Shown here piece after piece: positions 12,353 to 22,186 of a DNA stretch of 36,857 bases. Numbering within the stretch: position 1 is the stretch's first letter; every line of letters starts with the position of its first letter. A program made the translations under genes and the position numbers. The notes under the pieces were generated by a model. That model was not told where the DNA came from and did no database searches. It saw nothing but the letters and a program-made list of their open reading frames with translations. The stretch comes from Azonexus sp. (GTDB lineage: Bacteria; Pseudomonadota; Gammaproteobacteria; Burkholderiales; Rhodocyclaceae). The stretch is taken from assembly GCA_030824535.1 (NCBI GenBank), contig JAVBXO010000085.1:1-36857 (forward strand), given 5' to 3'.

Positions 12353-12429
12353 TGGCGGAGTGGACGGGACTCGAACCCGCGACCCCCGGCGTGACAGGCC
12401 GGTATTCTAACCAACTGAACTACCACTCC
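12353..12429 (-). tRNA. tRNA-Asp(GTC)
   Basis: The minus strand gives acceptor GGAGTGG pairing with CCACTCC, then discriminator G and an encoded CCA. The anticodon loop CTGTCAC has anticodon GTC, and the TTCGAGT T-loop is standard. It is 77 nt and the last tRNA of a three-gene operon. Confidence 0.96.
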
Positions 12430-12438
12430 AATAAACCT

Positions 12439-12514
12439 TGGCGTCCCCACGGGGATTCGAACCCCGGTTACCGCCGTGAAAGGGCGGTGTCCTAGGCCTC
12501 TAGACGATGGGGAC
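12439..12514 (-). tRNA. tRNA-Glu(TTC)
   Basis: The minus strand gives acceptor GTCCCCA pairing with TGGGGAC, an encoded CCA, and anticodon loop CTTTCAC with anticodon TTC. It is 76 nt. Its synthetase gene, gltX, lies directly upstream on the same strand. Confidence 0.96.
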
Positions 12515-12544
12515 CCGGACTTTCAAACTTCTTTCGCGGCTTGG

Positions 12545-12620
<76 letters not shown>

Positions 12621-12652
12621 GTTTTGTTACCGGTGCTGCGAAAGAAGGCCGC

Positions 12653-12681
12653 ATTATAGGTAGTGTTTCGGGGGTTGTAAA
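12653..12681 (-). promoter_or_regulatory. Sigma70 promoter of the tRNA-Ala/Glu/Asp operon
   Basis: On the minus strand TTTACA (12681-12676) is 17 bp from a perfect TATAAT (12658-12653). A GC-rich discriminator GCGGCC follows, as expected of stringently controlled stable-RNA promoters. The stretch TATAATGCGGCCTTCTT is identical to the tRNA-Val promoter at 14281. Confidence 0.85.
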
Positions 12682-12697
12682 GGGTTTTGTGAGATTT

Positions 12698-14092
12698 TTA
12701 TAAAAAAGTTTGCAGGGCGGCTTGAGCGCGCTCGCGGCCGATCAAAGCAATGACCGCGTCGACCGACGGCGTTTGTGCCTGGCCAGTCAGCAAAACGCGC
12801 AGGGGCATCGCCAACTTGGGCATTTTCAGGCCGTTGCGGGTCACGCATTCCTTGATCAGGGCATTGATCGCCGGGGCTTCCCAGGTAACGTCAGCAAGCG
12901 CACGGGCGAATTCGGCAATGGCCGGACGCGCTTCGTCGCTCAGGTGTTGCGCCAGGAGCTCGGGCTTGGGCTGAACCTTGATGTAAAACACTTCGACGGC
13001 GTCAGCCAGTGCGTTCAGGGTGTTGCTGCGGTCGACGTACAAAGCAACGGCTTTTTCAAGATCCGGACCTTGTCCGGTATTGATGCCGCGTGCGGTCAGT
13101 CGCGGCTTGATCTTTGCGGCCAGTTCGGCAGCCGGCAATTGCTTCATATAGTGCTGATTCAGCCACAGCAGCTTTTCGGTATTGAATTGGGCGGCAGAGG
13201 CGGTGATATGGTCGAGATCAAACCATTCGACAAATTGCTGGCGTGAAAATACTTCCTCGTCGCCGTGTGACCAGCCGAGGCGTGCCAGGTAGTTGATCAC
13301 GGCTTCGGGCAGATAGCCGTCCTCGTCGTATTGCATGACCGAGACGGCGCCGTGACGTTTCGACAGCTTGGCGCCATCGTCGCCCAGAATCATCGACAGG
13401 TGGGCGTAGATCGGTACTTCCGCGCCCAGTGCAGCGAGGATGTTGATCTGGCGCGGAGTATTGTTGACGTGATCGTCGCCGCGAATGACGTGGGTGATGC
13501 CCATATCCCAGTCGTCGACGCAGACGCAGAAGTTGTAAGTCGGCGTGCCATCGCCGCGAGCGATGATCAGGTCGTCGAGTTCGCTATTGGCGAATTCGAT
13601 GCGCCCCTTGACCTGGTCTTCCCAGGCAACGCTACCTTCCTTCGGGTTGCGGAAACGGACGACGGGTTGCACGTCGCTCGGCGGCGTGGGCAGGGTCTTG
13701 CCTGCTTCCGGGCGCCAGCGGCCGTCGTAGCGCGGCTTCTCTTTGCGTGCTTCCTGTTCGGCGCGCAGGGCATCGAGTTCTTCCCTGCTGGTGTAACAGT
13801 AATAGGCGCTGCCGGCAGCCAGCATCTGCTGGATGGCTTCCTTGTAGCGCTCCATGCGCTGCATTTGATAGAACGGACCTTCGTCGTGGTTCAGTTCCAG
13901 CCAGTTCATGCCATCAATAATGGCTTGTACGGCCTCGGGGGTGGAGCGGGCAACGTCGGTATCTTCGATGCGCAGGATGAACTGACCATTGTGGCGACGG
14001 GCGTAAGCCCATGAAAAAAGCGCGGTGCGAGCGCCACCGATGTGCAGGTAGCCAGTCGGGCTGGGGGCAAAGCGAGTACGGACGGGTTTCAT
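12698..14092 (-). CDS. gltX: Glutamyl-tRNA synthetase
   Basis: This class I synthetase of 464 aa charges tRNA-Glu. The HIGH-type motif is HIGG (17-20) in [19 protein letters not shown]. The KMSKS-type motif is KLSKR (240-244) in [17 protein letters not shown] and the Rossmann core are intact. The first Cys of the zinc-binding CxC region near residue 98 is present (YYCYTS), but a full four-ligand site is not obvious, as in many bacterial GluRS. The ATG at 14092 gives the standard [14 protein letters not shown] start. The tRNA operon downstream, which includes tRNA-Glu, has its own promoter. Confidence 0.97.
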   Translation of the reverse strand: MKPVRTRFAPSPTGYLHIGGARTALFSWAYARRHNGQFILRIEDTDVARSTPEAVQAIIDGMNWLELNHDEGPFYQMQRMERYKEAIQQMLAAGSAYYCYTSREELDALRAEQEARKEKPRYDGRWRPEAGKTLPTPPSDVQPVVRFRNPKEGSVAWEDQVKGRIEFANSELDDLIIARGDGTPTYNFCVCVDDWDMGITHVIRGDDHVNNTPRQINILAALGAEVPIYAHLSMILGDDGAKLSKRHGAVSVMQYDEDGYLPEAVINYLARLGWSHGDEEVFSRQQFVEWFDLDHITASAAQFNTEKLLWLNQHYMKQLPAAELAAKIKPRLTARGINTGQGPDLEKAVALYVDRSNTLNALADAVEVFYIKVQPKPELLAQHLSDEARPAIAEFARALADVTWEAPAINALIKECVTRNGLKMPKLAMPLRVLLTGQAQTPSVDAVIALIGRERAQAALQTFL

Positions 14093-14258
14093 CAGTTGAA
14101 TGGATGTCGAGCGGAGTGAAGAGGTCTATTTTAGCTGAGCTTACTCCCGTAAGTTGCTCCGCTGGTGTTATGCGAGGGGTTGGGTGGCATTACTGGGGGG
14201 CGTTTGTTCGCCATGCATCTTTGGTGACTTTAAATTTCAGAAAAAAACATTGAGGGTA

Positions 14259-14286
14259 TTGACTCTGGTGTTATTTGGTCTATAAT
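14259..14286 (+). promoter_or_regulatory. Sigma70 promoter of tRNA-Val
   Basis: TTGACT (14259-14264), a 16-bp spacer and a perfect TATAAT (14281-14286) are followed by the GC-rich discriminator GCGGCC, 12 bp before the mature tRNA. The run from -10 onward matches the tRNA-Ala operon promoter. Confidence 0.92.
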
Positions 14287-14298
14287 GCGGCCTTCTTC

Positions 14299-14375
14299 AG
14301 GCGGTTAGCTCAGTTGGTTAGAGCGCCACGTTGACATCGTGGAGGTCGTTGGTTCGATTCCAATACCGCCTACCA
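14299..14375 (+). tRNA. tRNA-Val(GAC)
   Basis: Acceptor AGGCGGT pairs with ACCGCCT, then discriminator A and an encoded CCA. Anticodon stem CCACG/CGTGG encloses TTGACAT, giving anticodon GAC. It is 77 nt. Confidence 0.95.
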
Positions 14376-14457
14376 AATTCCTGATGAGGTTGATCATGCT
14401 GTTCCGAACTTGCGTCGCAGTTCAGAAAAGATAATAGGGTCAGCTTTGTTGAAATAG

Positions 14458-14488
14458 AAAAGTGCGGCTCTGTCCGCACTTTTTTTTC
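14458..14488 (+). terminator. Terminator between tRNA-Val and thrS, possible leader hairpin
   Basis: AAAAGTGCGG (14458-14467) pairs with CCGCACTTTT (14474-14483) around the loop CTCTGT, and a T tract follows. It ends 27 bp before the thrS ATG, which leaves little room for a thrS promoter downstream. A weak candidate promoter, TTGCGT-16 bp-TAATAG (14410-14437), would put this hairpin in the thrS leader, where it could attenuate. No thrS leader peptide is apparent. Confidence 0.85.
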
Positions 14489-14515
14489 GTCCAGATTTTT
14501 TGAAGAGTATCTGCC

Positions 14516-16432
14516 ATGCCTGATATCAAACTGCCTGATGGTTCCGTTCGCTGCTACGAGCAGGCTGTCACCGTTGCTGAAGTGGCTGCCAGCATTGGCG
14601 CTGGTCTGGCGCGCGCTGCGCTGGCCGGCAAGGTTGATGGTCAGCTGGTCGATACTTCCTATCTGATCGAGCAGAATGTCGATCTGGCGATCATCACGGA
14701 CAAGGACGCCGACGGCCTGGCGTTGATCCGCCATTCAACGGCGCATCTGCTGGCTTACGCGGTCAAGCAGTTGTTTCCGGAGGCGCAGGTCACCATTGGC
14801 CCGGTCATCGAAAACGGCTTTTACTACGACTTCGCTTACAAGCGCCCGTTTACCCCGGAAGATCTGGTTGCCATCGAAAAGCGCATGGCCGAACTGGCCA
14901 AAAAAGATATTCCGGTGACCCGTGAGGTCTGGGCGCGTGACGATGCGGTCAAGTTCTTCCTCGATCTCGGCGAAAAATACAAGGCCGAGCTGATTGGCGC
15001 CATTCCGGCTGACCAGCAGGTCTCGCTATACCGCGAGGGTGATTTCATCGACCTTTGCCGTGGTCCGCACGTGCCGACGACGGCCAAGCTGAAAGTCTTC
15101 AAATTGATGAAGGTGGCTGGCGCCTACTGGCGCGGTGATCATCGCAATGAGCAGTTGCAGCGCATTTACGGCACGGCCTGGGCCAAGAAGGAAGACCTTG
15201 AAGCTCATCTGCACATGCTGGAAGAAGCCGAGAAGCGCGACCACCGCCGCCTGGGTAAGCAGTTCGACCTGTTTCACATGCAGGAAGAGGCGCCGGGCCT
15301 GGTTTTCTGGCACCCCAAGGGTTGGGCGGTGTGGCAGGAAATCGAGCAATACATGCGTGCCGTTTATCGTAACAACGGTTATCAGGAAGTGCGCTGCCCG
15401 CAGATTCTCGACAAGTCCCTCTGGGAAAAGTCGGGGCATTGGGAGCATTACAAGGACAACATGTTCACGACAGCGTCGGAGAACCGCGATTATGCGGTGA
15501 AGCCGATGAACTGCCCGGGGCATGTTCAGGTCTTCAACTCTGACCTGCGCTCCTATCGCGAACTGCCGCTGCGTTACGGCGAGTTTGGTTCCTGCCATCG
15601 TAACGAACCGACGGGTGCTTTGCATGGCCTGATGCGGGTGCGCGGCTTTGTGCAGGATGATGGTCATATTTTCTGTACCGAAGATCAGATCGAATCCGAA
15701 GTGACGGCTTTTAATGCGCTGGTCAAGAAGGTCTACGCCGATTTCGGGTTTAACGATGTCGCGGTCAAGCTGGCCTTGCGTCCGGATAGCCGTGTTGGCT
15801 CCGATGATGTTTGGGACAAGGCTGAGGATGCTTTGCGTCAGGGTTTGCGTGCTTCCGGGCTGGAGTGGACGGAATTGCCGGGTGAAGGGGCGTTCTACGG
15901 CCCGAAGATCGAATTCCACATCAAGGATGCGATTGGTCGCTCCTGGCAGTGCGGCACCATGCAGGTCGATTTCTCGATGCCGGGTCGTTTGGGCGCTGAA
16001 TACGTTGCTGGTAGCGATGAGCGCAAGATTCCGGTCATGCTGCACCGGGCGATCCTTGGTTCTCTGGAGCGCTTTATCGGCATTCTGATTGAAAACTTTG
16101 CGGGTGCGCTGCCCTTGTGGCTGGCACCAGTGCAGGTGGTGGTGCTGAATATCTCCGAAAAGCAGGCTGATTACGCAGCTGAGCTGGCGCAGAAACTGCA
16201 TCAGGCGGGTTTCCGTGCCGAGGCTGATTTGCGTAACGAGAAAATTACCTATAAAATTCGGGAACATAGCTTGAACCGGCTGCCTTACCAGCTCGTTGTG
16301 GGCGATAAGGAAAAGGCGGACGGACTGGTGGCCGTGCGGACACGCGGAGGTCAGGATCTCGGACAGATGACTGTCGAGGCCTTGATGGAGCGACTTCAAG
16401 GGGAAGTCGCCGCGCGTAGTGGCACGGCTTAA
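14516..16432 (+). CDS. thrS: Threonyl-tRNA synthetase
   Basis: This class II synthetase of 638 aa charges tRNA-Thr. There is an N-terminal TGS domain (about 1-61) and an editing domain with [11 protein letters not shown] (the HxxxH site). The catalytic core has the zinc-ligand Cys333 in MNCPGH, motif 2 [17 protein letters not shown] and motif 3 [19 protein letters not shown]-terminal anticodon-binding domain completes it. It heads the conserved cluster with infC, rpmI, rplT, pheS, pheT and ihfA. The start is preceded by GAAGAG. E. coli ThrRS represses its own translation through its leader; I could not identify such an operator here. Confidence 0.98.
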   Translation: MPDIKLPDGSVRCYEQAVTVAEVAASIGAGLARAALAGKVDGQLVDTSYLIEQNVDLAIITDKDADGLALIRHSTAHLLAYAVKQLFPEAQVTIGPVIENGFYYDFAYKRPFTPEDLVAIEKRMAELAKKDIPVTREVWARDDAVKFFLDLGEKYKAELIGAIPADQQVSLYREGDFIDLCRGPHVPTTAKLKVFKLMKVAGAYWRGDHRNEQLQRIYGTAWAKKEDLEAHLHMLEEAEKRDHRRLGKQFDLFHMQEEAPGLVFWHPKGWAVWQEIEQYMRAVYRNNGYQEVRCPQILDKSLWEKSGHWEHYKDNMFTTASENRDYAVKPMNCPGHVQVFNSDLRSYRELPLRYGEFGSCHRNEPTGALHGLMRVRGFVQDDGHIFCTEDQIESEVTAFNALVKKVYADFGFNDVAVKLALRPDSRVGSDDVWDKAEDALRQGLRASGLEWTELPGEGAFYGPKIEFHIKDAIGRSWQCGTMQVDFSMPGRLGAEYVAGSDERKIPVMLHRAILGSLERFIGILIENFAGALPLWLAPVQVVVLNISEKQADYAAELAQKLHQAGFRAEADLRNEKITYKIREHSLNRLPYQLVVGDKEKADGLVAVRTRGGQDLGQMTVEALMERLQGEVAARSGTA

Positions 16433-16457
16433 TTATTGATATTTCGGGGGTTTTACC

Positions 16458-16979
16458 ATCGCTCAGAACAAGGCCCATCGTTTAAACGATGAGATCACGG
16501 TACCGGAGATTCGTCTCCAGGGTTTGGAAGGTGAGCAGCTAGGGATCATTAGCATCCGGGCTGCGTTGCAGATGGCCGAAGAAGCCGGGGTTGACCTGGT
16601 TGAAATCGCGCCGACGGCCAAACCGCCGGTCTGTCGCATCATGGATTACGGCAAGTTCAAGTATCAGGAAGCCAAACGTGCCCATGAAGCGAAGCTGAAG
16701 CAAAAGCAGGTGCAGGTTAAGGAAGTCAAGCTGCGCCCGGGTACCGACGAAAACGACTACCAGATCAAGCTGCGGAACATGACGCGCTTCCTTGACGAAG
16801 GCGACAAGGTCAAAGTGACCTTGCGCTTCCGCGGACGCGAAATGGCGCACCAGGAATTTGGTATGCGTCAGCTGGAAAGAATCAAGGCTGATCTCGAGAC
16901 TGAAGGCCAGGTCGAGCAAATGCCGAAAATGGAAGGGCGCCAGATGATCATGGTCATCGCCCCGGCCAAGAAGAAATAG
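16458..16979 (+). CDS. infC: Translation initiation factor IF-3 with an ATC start codon
   Basis: IF-3 binds the 30S subunit and rejects initiation at non-canonical codons. Homology requires an N-terminus of (M)[19 protein letters not shown], which begins at the ATC codon 16458-16460, seven bases after a GGGGG ribosome site. The reading frame has a TGA at 16437 and no ATG, GTG or TTG between it and 16458. A TTG at 16524 would delete conserved residues. The product is 173 aa, the usual length, with both domains present. A rare AUU-class start is the known basis of IF-3 autoregulation in E. coli, and AUC should work the same way. It lies 25 bp after thrS. Confidence 0.93.
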   Translation: MAQNKAHRLNDEITVPEIRLQGLEGEQLGIISIRAALQMAEEAGVDLVEIAPTAKPPVCRIMDYGKFKYQEAKRAHEAKLKQKQVQVKEVKLRPGTDENDYQIKLRNMTRFLDEGDKVKVTLRFRGREMAHQEFGMRQLERIKADLETEGQVEQMPKMEGRQMIMVIAPAKKK

Positions 16980-16980
16980 T

Positions 16981-17116
16981 TTTTAGGATCCAGCTTTTAG
17001 GATCCAGTAAGCAGTACTGGCAGCTAGGCAATGTATCGCTGGCAGCCAAAACAAGTGCTTTCAGGTAGTGCAAGCGTTCCCGCCGGGAGCCACCTGACGG
17101 CATGACATTAAGGAGC
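16981..17116 (+). promoter_or_regulatory. Structured infC-rpmI leader, candidate ribosomal protein L20 operator
   Basis: This 143-bp gap holds a 13-bp direct repeat (TTTTAGGATCCAG at 16981 and 16995), two copies of CTGGCAGC (near 17017 and 17039), and a hairpin closed by CAGGT (17062-17066) and ACCTG (17092-17096). The hairpin lies just before the rpmI ribosome site AAGGAG. In E. coli, L20 represses rpmI-rplT through structures in this interval. Assigning that role here is inference from position and structure. Confidence 0.4.
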
Positions 17117-17122
17117 ATCAAA

Positions 17123-17320
17123 ATGCCCAAGATGAAGACCAAGAGCAGCGCCAAAAAGCGCTTTTCGGTCCGCGCTGGTGGTTCCATCAAGCGTGGTCAA
17201 GCCTTCAAGCGTCACATCCTGACCAAGAAGACGACCAAAGTGAAGCGCCATCTGCGCGGTTCGGTTGAAGTTAACGCGCGCGATGCAGCTTCGGTTCGCG
17301 CCATGATGCCCTACGCTTAA
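17123..17320 (+). CDS. rpmI: 50S ribosomal protein L35
   Basis: A 65-aa, strongly basic protein with the family start [14 protein letters not shown] and [20 protein letters not shown] in the middle, which is the full bL35 length. The ATG at 17123 follows AAGGAG with good spacing; the upstream in-frame ATG at 17102 adds seven non-family residues. It is 11 bp before rplT, and the two are probably controlled together. Confidence 0.96.
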   Translation: MPKMKTKSSAKKRFSVRAGGSIKRGQAFKRHILTKKTTKVKRHLRGSVEVNARDAASVRAMMPYA

Positions 17321-17331
17321 GGAGATAGCAT

Positions 17332-17691
17332 ATGTCCAGAGTTAAACGTGGTGTAACGGCTCGCGCTCGTCACAAGAAGGTCCTGGCGCTGGCCAAGGGT
17401 TACCGTGGTCGTCGCAAGAATGTCTATCGCGTCGCCAAACAGGCGGTGATGAAGGCTGGTCAATACCAGTACCGTGACCGTCGTCAACGGAAGCGCCAAT
17501 TCCGCGCTCTGTGGATCGCTCGTATCAATGCCGCAGCGCGTGAGCTGGGCATGAAGTACAGCACCTTCATGAACGGCCTGAAGAAGGCCAATATCGAAGT
17601 CGACCGCAAGGTCCTGGCCGATCTGGCCGTCTTCGATCAGCCGGCTTTTGCCGCTCTGGCCGCCCAGGCCAAGGCACAGCTCGGCGCCTGA
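17332..17691 (+). CDS. rplT: 50S ribosomal protein L20
   Basis: A 119-aa basic protein with the bL20 start [16 protein letters not shown], the Arg-rich extension [18 protein letters not shown] and the globular RNA-binding half including [20 protein letters not shown]20 is needed for early 50S assembly and, in enterobacteria, represses its own operon. A GGAG ribosome site lies about 7 bp before the ATG. A strong terminator follows 15 bp after the stop. Confidence 0.97.
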   Translation: MSRVKRGVTARARHKKVLALAKGYRGRRKNVYRVAKQAVMKAGQYQYRDRRQRKRQFRALWIARINAAARELGMKYSTFMNGLKKANIEVDRKVLADLAVFDQPAFAALAAQAKAQLGA

Positions 17692-17705
17692 GCAATCGCT
17701 CATTG

Positions 17706-17735
17706 AAAAAAAGGAGGCGCAAGCCTCCTTTTTTG
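17706..17735 (+). terminator. Terminator between rplT and pheS
   Basis: A GGAGGC/GCCTCC stem flanked by A and T runs closes on a GCAA tetraloop (17719-17722). In E. coli the pheST attenuator needs the pheM leader peptide. Here there is no space for a Phe-rich leader between rplT and the hairpin, so simple termination is more likely. Confidence 0.9.
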
Positions 17736-17774
17736 TTGGTGGCGTTTATTTGTTGTTAGTCGGCAGTTTTGTAA

Positions 17775-18833
<1,059 letters not shown>

Positions 18834-18854
18834 TTTAATTATCGAGTCAAGCCA

Positions 18855-21239
18855 ATGAAATTCTCTGAATCCTGGTTGCGTACCCTCGTCGATCCCAAGC
18901 TGACGAGCGAGGAACTCTCCCATCTATTGACCATGGCCGGTCTCGAAGTTGAAGAACTCGACCCGGTTGCCCCGGCTTTTGCCAGCGTTGTCGTTGCGCA
19001 GGTGCTGGAAGTCGTCAAACATCCCGATGCTGATCGCCTCAATGTGTGCCAGGTCGACATCGGTGATGGTTCGCCGAAACAGATCGTCTGTGGCGCGCCG
19101 AATGTCGCCGCCGGCCTGAAAGTCCCCTGCGCGCTGCCGGGTGCTGAATTGCCGGGCGATTTCAAGATCAAGGTGGCCAAGGTTCGCGGTATCGAATCCT
19201 CGGGCATGCTGTGTTCGGCCAAGGAACTGGGCATTGCCGAAGAGGCCTCTGGCCTGCTGATTTTGCCGGCGGATGCACCGGTCGGGCAGTCGATCCGCCA
19301 GTATCTTGAACTCGACGACCATGTTTTCGAACTGAAGCTGACGCCGAACCGTGCCGATTGCCTGTCGTTGCAGGGGATTGCCCGTGAAGTCGGGGCGATT
19401 ACCGGTGTCGCGACCTGTCTGCCGGTCGTTGCCGAAGTGCCGGCCAGCATTGCCGACAGCCGCGCTGTGGTGCTCGACGCGCCTGCTGCCTGTCCGCTGT
19501 ATTTCGGGCGCATCGTCAAGAATGTCGATGCCAATGCACCGACGCCGGAATGGATGAAGCGTCGCCTGGAACGTAGCGGTATTCGTGCGATTTCGGCGCT
19601 GGTGGATATCACCAATTACGTGATGCTCGAACTCGGTCAGCCGCTGCACGCTTTCGACAACACGCGTCTGGAAGGTGCTGTGCATGCCCGCATGGCCCAG
19701 CCGGAAGAAAAGCTGCTGTTGCTCAACGAGCAGACAATTGCGGTCGACGCCGATATTCTGGTCATTTCCGACGACGCCAAGGCGCTGGCCATGGCCGGCA
19801 TCATGGGTGGCGAGGAAAGTGGCATTACGCTGGCGACGACGGAACTCTTCCTCGAGTCCGCTTTCTTCGCGCCGAAGGCTATCGCCGGCCGCGCCCGTCG
19901 CTACGGTTTTGGTTCCGATGCGTCGCACCGTTTTGAGCGCGGGGTTGATTTTGGCGGTACGCGTGCCGCGATCGAACGCGCAACGCAGCTGATCCTCGAC
20001 ATCTGCGGCGGTCAGGCGGGTCCGGTTGTTGAAGCGCGTGCCGAATTGCCGGCCCGGACGCCGGTGCGTCTGCGTACGGCGCGTGCCGAAAAGGTGCTGG
20101 GTCTGCCGTTGGGCGCTGAACGTATTGCCGCCCTGTTCAAGGGCCTGGCGCTGTCCTTCACGCAGCAAGGCGATGATTTCCTGGTGACGCCGCCGTCCTG
20201 GCGTTTCGACATGGAAATCGAAGAAGACCTGATCGAGGAAATTGCCCGCCTTTACGGCTACGACAATATCCCGGCGCCCGCCCCGCGCGGCCCGCTGAAA
20301 ATGCAGGTCCAGCCCGAAGCCCGTCGCCCGGCCTACCGCGTGCGCCAGATGCTGGCCGACCGTGGTTACCAGGAAGTGGTCAATTTCGCTTTTGTCGAAA
20401 CCGCCTGGGAAGCCGACTTCGCAGCCAAGACCGCCGAGACTGAGCTGATTCGTCTGGCCAATCCGATTGCCAGCCAGATGGCGGTTATGCGGTCGACCCT
20501 GTTTGGCGGCCTGATTTCAAATCTGCAAACCAACCTCAAGCGCAAACAGAACCGGGTTCGTCTGTTCGAAGTTGGTCGCACTTTTCATCGCGATGCCGCT
20601 GCGGCACCGGTTGCTGGTTTTCATCAACCTTGGAAACTCGCCGGTCTGGCTTTTGGTAGCGCGCTGCCGGAAGGCTGGGCGAGTGGCGCACGCAAGGTCG
20701 ACTTTTACGACCTGAAGGGCGACATCGAGGCTTTGCTGGCGCCGGCCGTTCTGCGTTTCGAGAAGCTGAATCATCCGGCCCTGCATCCCGGACGCGCGGC
20801 CAGCATCCTGCTTGATGGCCAGGAAATTGGCTGCCTGGGCGAACTGCATCCGGAATGGGCACAGAAATACGATCTGCCGCAGGCGCCAGTGCTGTTTGAA
20901 CTCGATTTTGATGCGGTCAAGGCCAGCCTGGTTCCAGCCTATGTCGAGGTCTCGAAATTCCCGCCGGTGATCCGCGATCTGGCCGTTGTTGTCGATCAGC
21001 AACTCGCTTTGCAAGCGTTGCTCGACGGCCTCAAAGCCTCGTCGCCAGCTCTGGTTCAGGACGTCCAATTGTTCGATGTGTACGTCGGCAAAGGGGTGCC
21101 TGAAAACAAGAAAAGCCTTGCGTTTCGGATAGTTATGCAAGATACTCAACGAACTTTGCAAGATTCAGAAGTTGATGCTGCGATGCAGCAATTGATCGCT
21201 TGTCTTGAACAAACTTTCAGTGCTCAACTACGCGCATGA
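18855..21239 (+). CDS. pheT: Phenylalanyl-tRNA synthetase beta subunit
   Basis: The beta subunit has 794 aa, the normal bacterial length. The N-terminal EMAP/OB tRNA-binding domain (about 39-150) includes VCGAPNV and [14 protein letters not shown]3/B4 editing domain (about 210-390), a B5 DNA-binding-like domain (about 400-475), the inactive synthetase-like core and a C-terminal ferredoxin-fold anticodon-binding domain (about 700-794, [15 protein letters not shown]) follow. The stop overlaps the potential first ATG of ihfA, which indicates coupling. Confidence 0.97.
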   Translation: MKFSESWLRTLVDPKLTSEELSHLLTMAGLEVEELDPVAPAFASVVVAQVLEVVKHPDADRLNVCQVDIGDGSPKQIVCGAPNVAAGLKVPCALPGAELPGDFKIKVAKVRGIESSGMLCSAKELGIAEEASGLLILPADAPVGQSIRQYLELDDHVFELKLTPNRADCLSLQGIAREVGAITGVATCLPVVAEVPASIADSRAVVLDAPAACPLYFGRIVKNVDANAPTPEWMKRRLERSGIRAISALVDITNYVMLELGQPLHAFDNTRLEGAVHARMAQPEEKLLLLNEQTIAVDADILVISDDAKALAMAGIMGGEESGITLATTELFLESAFFAPKAIAGRARRYGFGSDASHRFERGVDFGGTRAAIERATQLILDICGGQAGPVVEARAELPARTPVRLRTARAEKVLGLPLGAERIAALFKGLALSFTQQGDDFLVTPPSWRFDMEIEEDLIEEIARLYGYDNIPAPAPRGPLKMQVQPEARRPAYRVRQMLADRGYQEVVNFAFVETAWEADFAAKTAETELIRLANPIASQMAVMRSTLFGGLISNLQTNLKRKQNRVRLFEVGRTFHRDAAAAPVAGFHQPWKLAGLAFGSALPEGWASGARKVDFYDLKGDIEALLAPAVLRFEKLNHPALHPGRAASILLDGQEIGCLGELHPEWAQKYDLPQAPVLFELDFDAVKASLVPAYVEVSKFPPVIRDLAVVVDQQLALQALLDGLKASSPALVQDVQLFDVYVGKGVPENKKSLAFRIVMQDTQRTLQDSEVDAAMQQLIACLEQTFSAQLRA

Positions 21240-21253
21240 TTGAAAAAACCACA

Positions 21254-21556
21254 ATGACGCTTACCAAAGCAGAGCTCGCCGACCTGCTTTTTGAAAAGGT
21301 AGGGCTCAACAAGCGCGAGGCCAAGGACATGGTCGAAGCCTTTTTCGAAGAAATTCGTAATTCGCTGGAAACCGGTGACGGCGTCAAGCTTTCGGGTTTC
21401 GGTAACTTCCAGTTGCGCGACAAACCTCAGCGTCCCGGCCGCAATCCCAAGACCGGCCAGGAAATCCCCATTACGGCGCGCCGGGTTGTGACCTTTCACG
21501 CCAGCCAGAAGTTGAAATCCGACGTCGAGTTAGCCTTTGATGGAACTGCAGCCTAA
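21254..21556 (+). CDS. ihfA: Integration host factor alpha subunit
   Basis: IHF bends DNA in recombination, transcription and replication, and alpha pairs with IhfB. The 100-aa product has the family start [18 protein letters not shown], the DNA-binding arm [20 protein letters not shown] with the Pro that intercalates, and [17 protein letters not shown]. An in-frame ATG at 21236, overlapping the pheT stop as ATGA, would add six residues (MIEKTT) and could be used through coupling. The start at 21254 fits family alignments better, but neither has a clear ribosome site. It overlaps the MerR-family gene by 17 bp. Confidence 0.95.
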   Translation: MTLTKAELADLLFEKVGLNKREAKDMVEAFFEEIRNSLETGDGVKLSGFGNFQLRDKPQRPGRNPKTGQEIPITARRVVTFHASQKLKSDVELAFDGTAA

Positions 21557-21917
21557 TCATCCGGGCAACGACGCGTTGCCCCCCATTCCCGCCAAACGTT
21601 ACTTCACGATTGGTGAGGTGAGTGAGCTCTGCGGCGTCAAGCCGCATGTTCTGCGTTATTGGGAACAGGAGTTTGCTCAGCTCAAGCCGGTCAAGCGCCG
21701 GGGAAATCGTCGTTACTACCAGCATCATGAAGTGCTGCTGGTGCGGCGCATTCGTGAGCTGCTTTATAACGAGGGCTTTACGATCAGCGGTGCGCGGAAT
21801 CGTCTGGGGGAAATCGGGCATGCCGAAGTCCAGGTGGCTGAAGTCATCCAGGCGTCGGCAGTGCCTTTGGCGCTGCGCGAAGAACTGAAATCGATCATTG
21901 ATCTACTTCGGCTTTGA
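21540..21917 (+). CDS. MerR-family transcriptional regulator
   Basis: A 125-aa regulator with an N-terminal winged helix-turn-helix (about 18-85): [25 protein letters not shown], the wing [14 protein letters not shown], then the helical [18 protein letters not shown]. The C-terminal part is short and has no Cys metal-binding motif, so metal sensing of the MerR/CueR kind is not supported. This gene follows ihfA in many proteobacteria, and its target is unknown to me. The start overlaps the ihfA 3' end. The stop codon lies inside the -35 element of the tRNA-Pro promoter. Confidence 0.92.
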   Translation: MELQPNHPGNDALPPIPAKRYFTIGEVSELCGVKPHVLRYWEQEFAQLKPVKRRGNRRYYQHHEVLLVRRIRELLYNEGFTISGARNRLGEIGHAEVQVAEVIQASAVPLALREELKSIIDLLRL

Positions 21918-21941
21918 CTCCTGCGAAAAATCCGCTATAAT
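21914..21941 (+). promoter_or_regulatory. Sigma70 promoter of tRNA-Pro
   Basis: TTGACT (21914-21919), a 16-bp spacer and TATAAT (21936-21941). The hexamers and spacing are identical to the tRNA-Val promoter. The -35 overlaps the stop codon of the MerR gene. Confidence 0.9.
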
Positions 21942-21951
21942 CATTGGCTCG

Positions 21952-22029
<78 letters not shown>

Positions 22030-22040
22030 AAGAAACAAGA

Positions 22041-22073
22041 AAAAGGCCAGCTCTAACCAGCTGGCCTTTTTTT
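22041..22073 (+). terminator. Terminator of tRNA-Pro
   Basis: AAAAGGCCAGCT (22041-22052) and AGCTGGCCTTTT (22059-22070) form a 12-bp stem with a six-base loop, followed by a T run. Confidence 0.92.
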
Positions 22074-22113
22074 GTAACTGCAGGCTAGGGCATGTCCTTG
22101 AGGCTGCCGAATG

Positions 22114-22159
22114 AAAATTGCCCGATTTTTGCGGTTGACCGCAGAAATCGGGCAATTTT
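22114..22159 (+). repeat. GGTCGACC palindromic repeat, copy 2 (extended hairpin)
   Basis: The core TGCGGTTGACCGCA (22130-22143) has one mismatch from a palindrome. The 15-bp arms AAAATTGCCCGATTT (22114-22128) and AAATCGGGCAATTTT (22145-22159) are perfectly complementary. It lies between the tRNA-Pro terminator and the recJ stop, and because of the T-rich ends it could terminate recJ. The left arm belongs to the family shared with the other four copies. Confidence 0.65.
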
Positions 22160-22186
22160 GCTTTTTACGGCCTGGTGCAGCCGGGA

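Noticed and set aside
15026-16399. 457-aa frame antisense to thrS
   Set aside because: It is antisense to a complete, conserved thrS with no recognisable domain.
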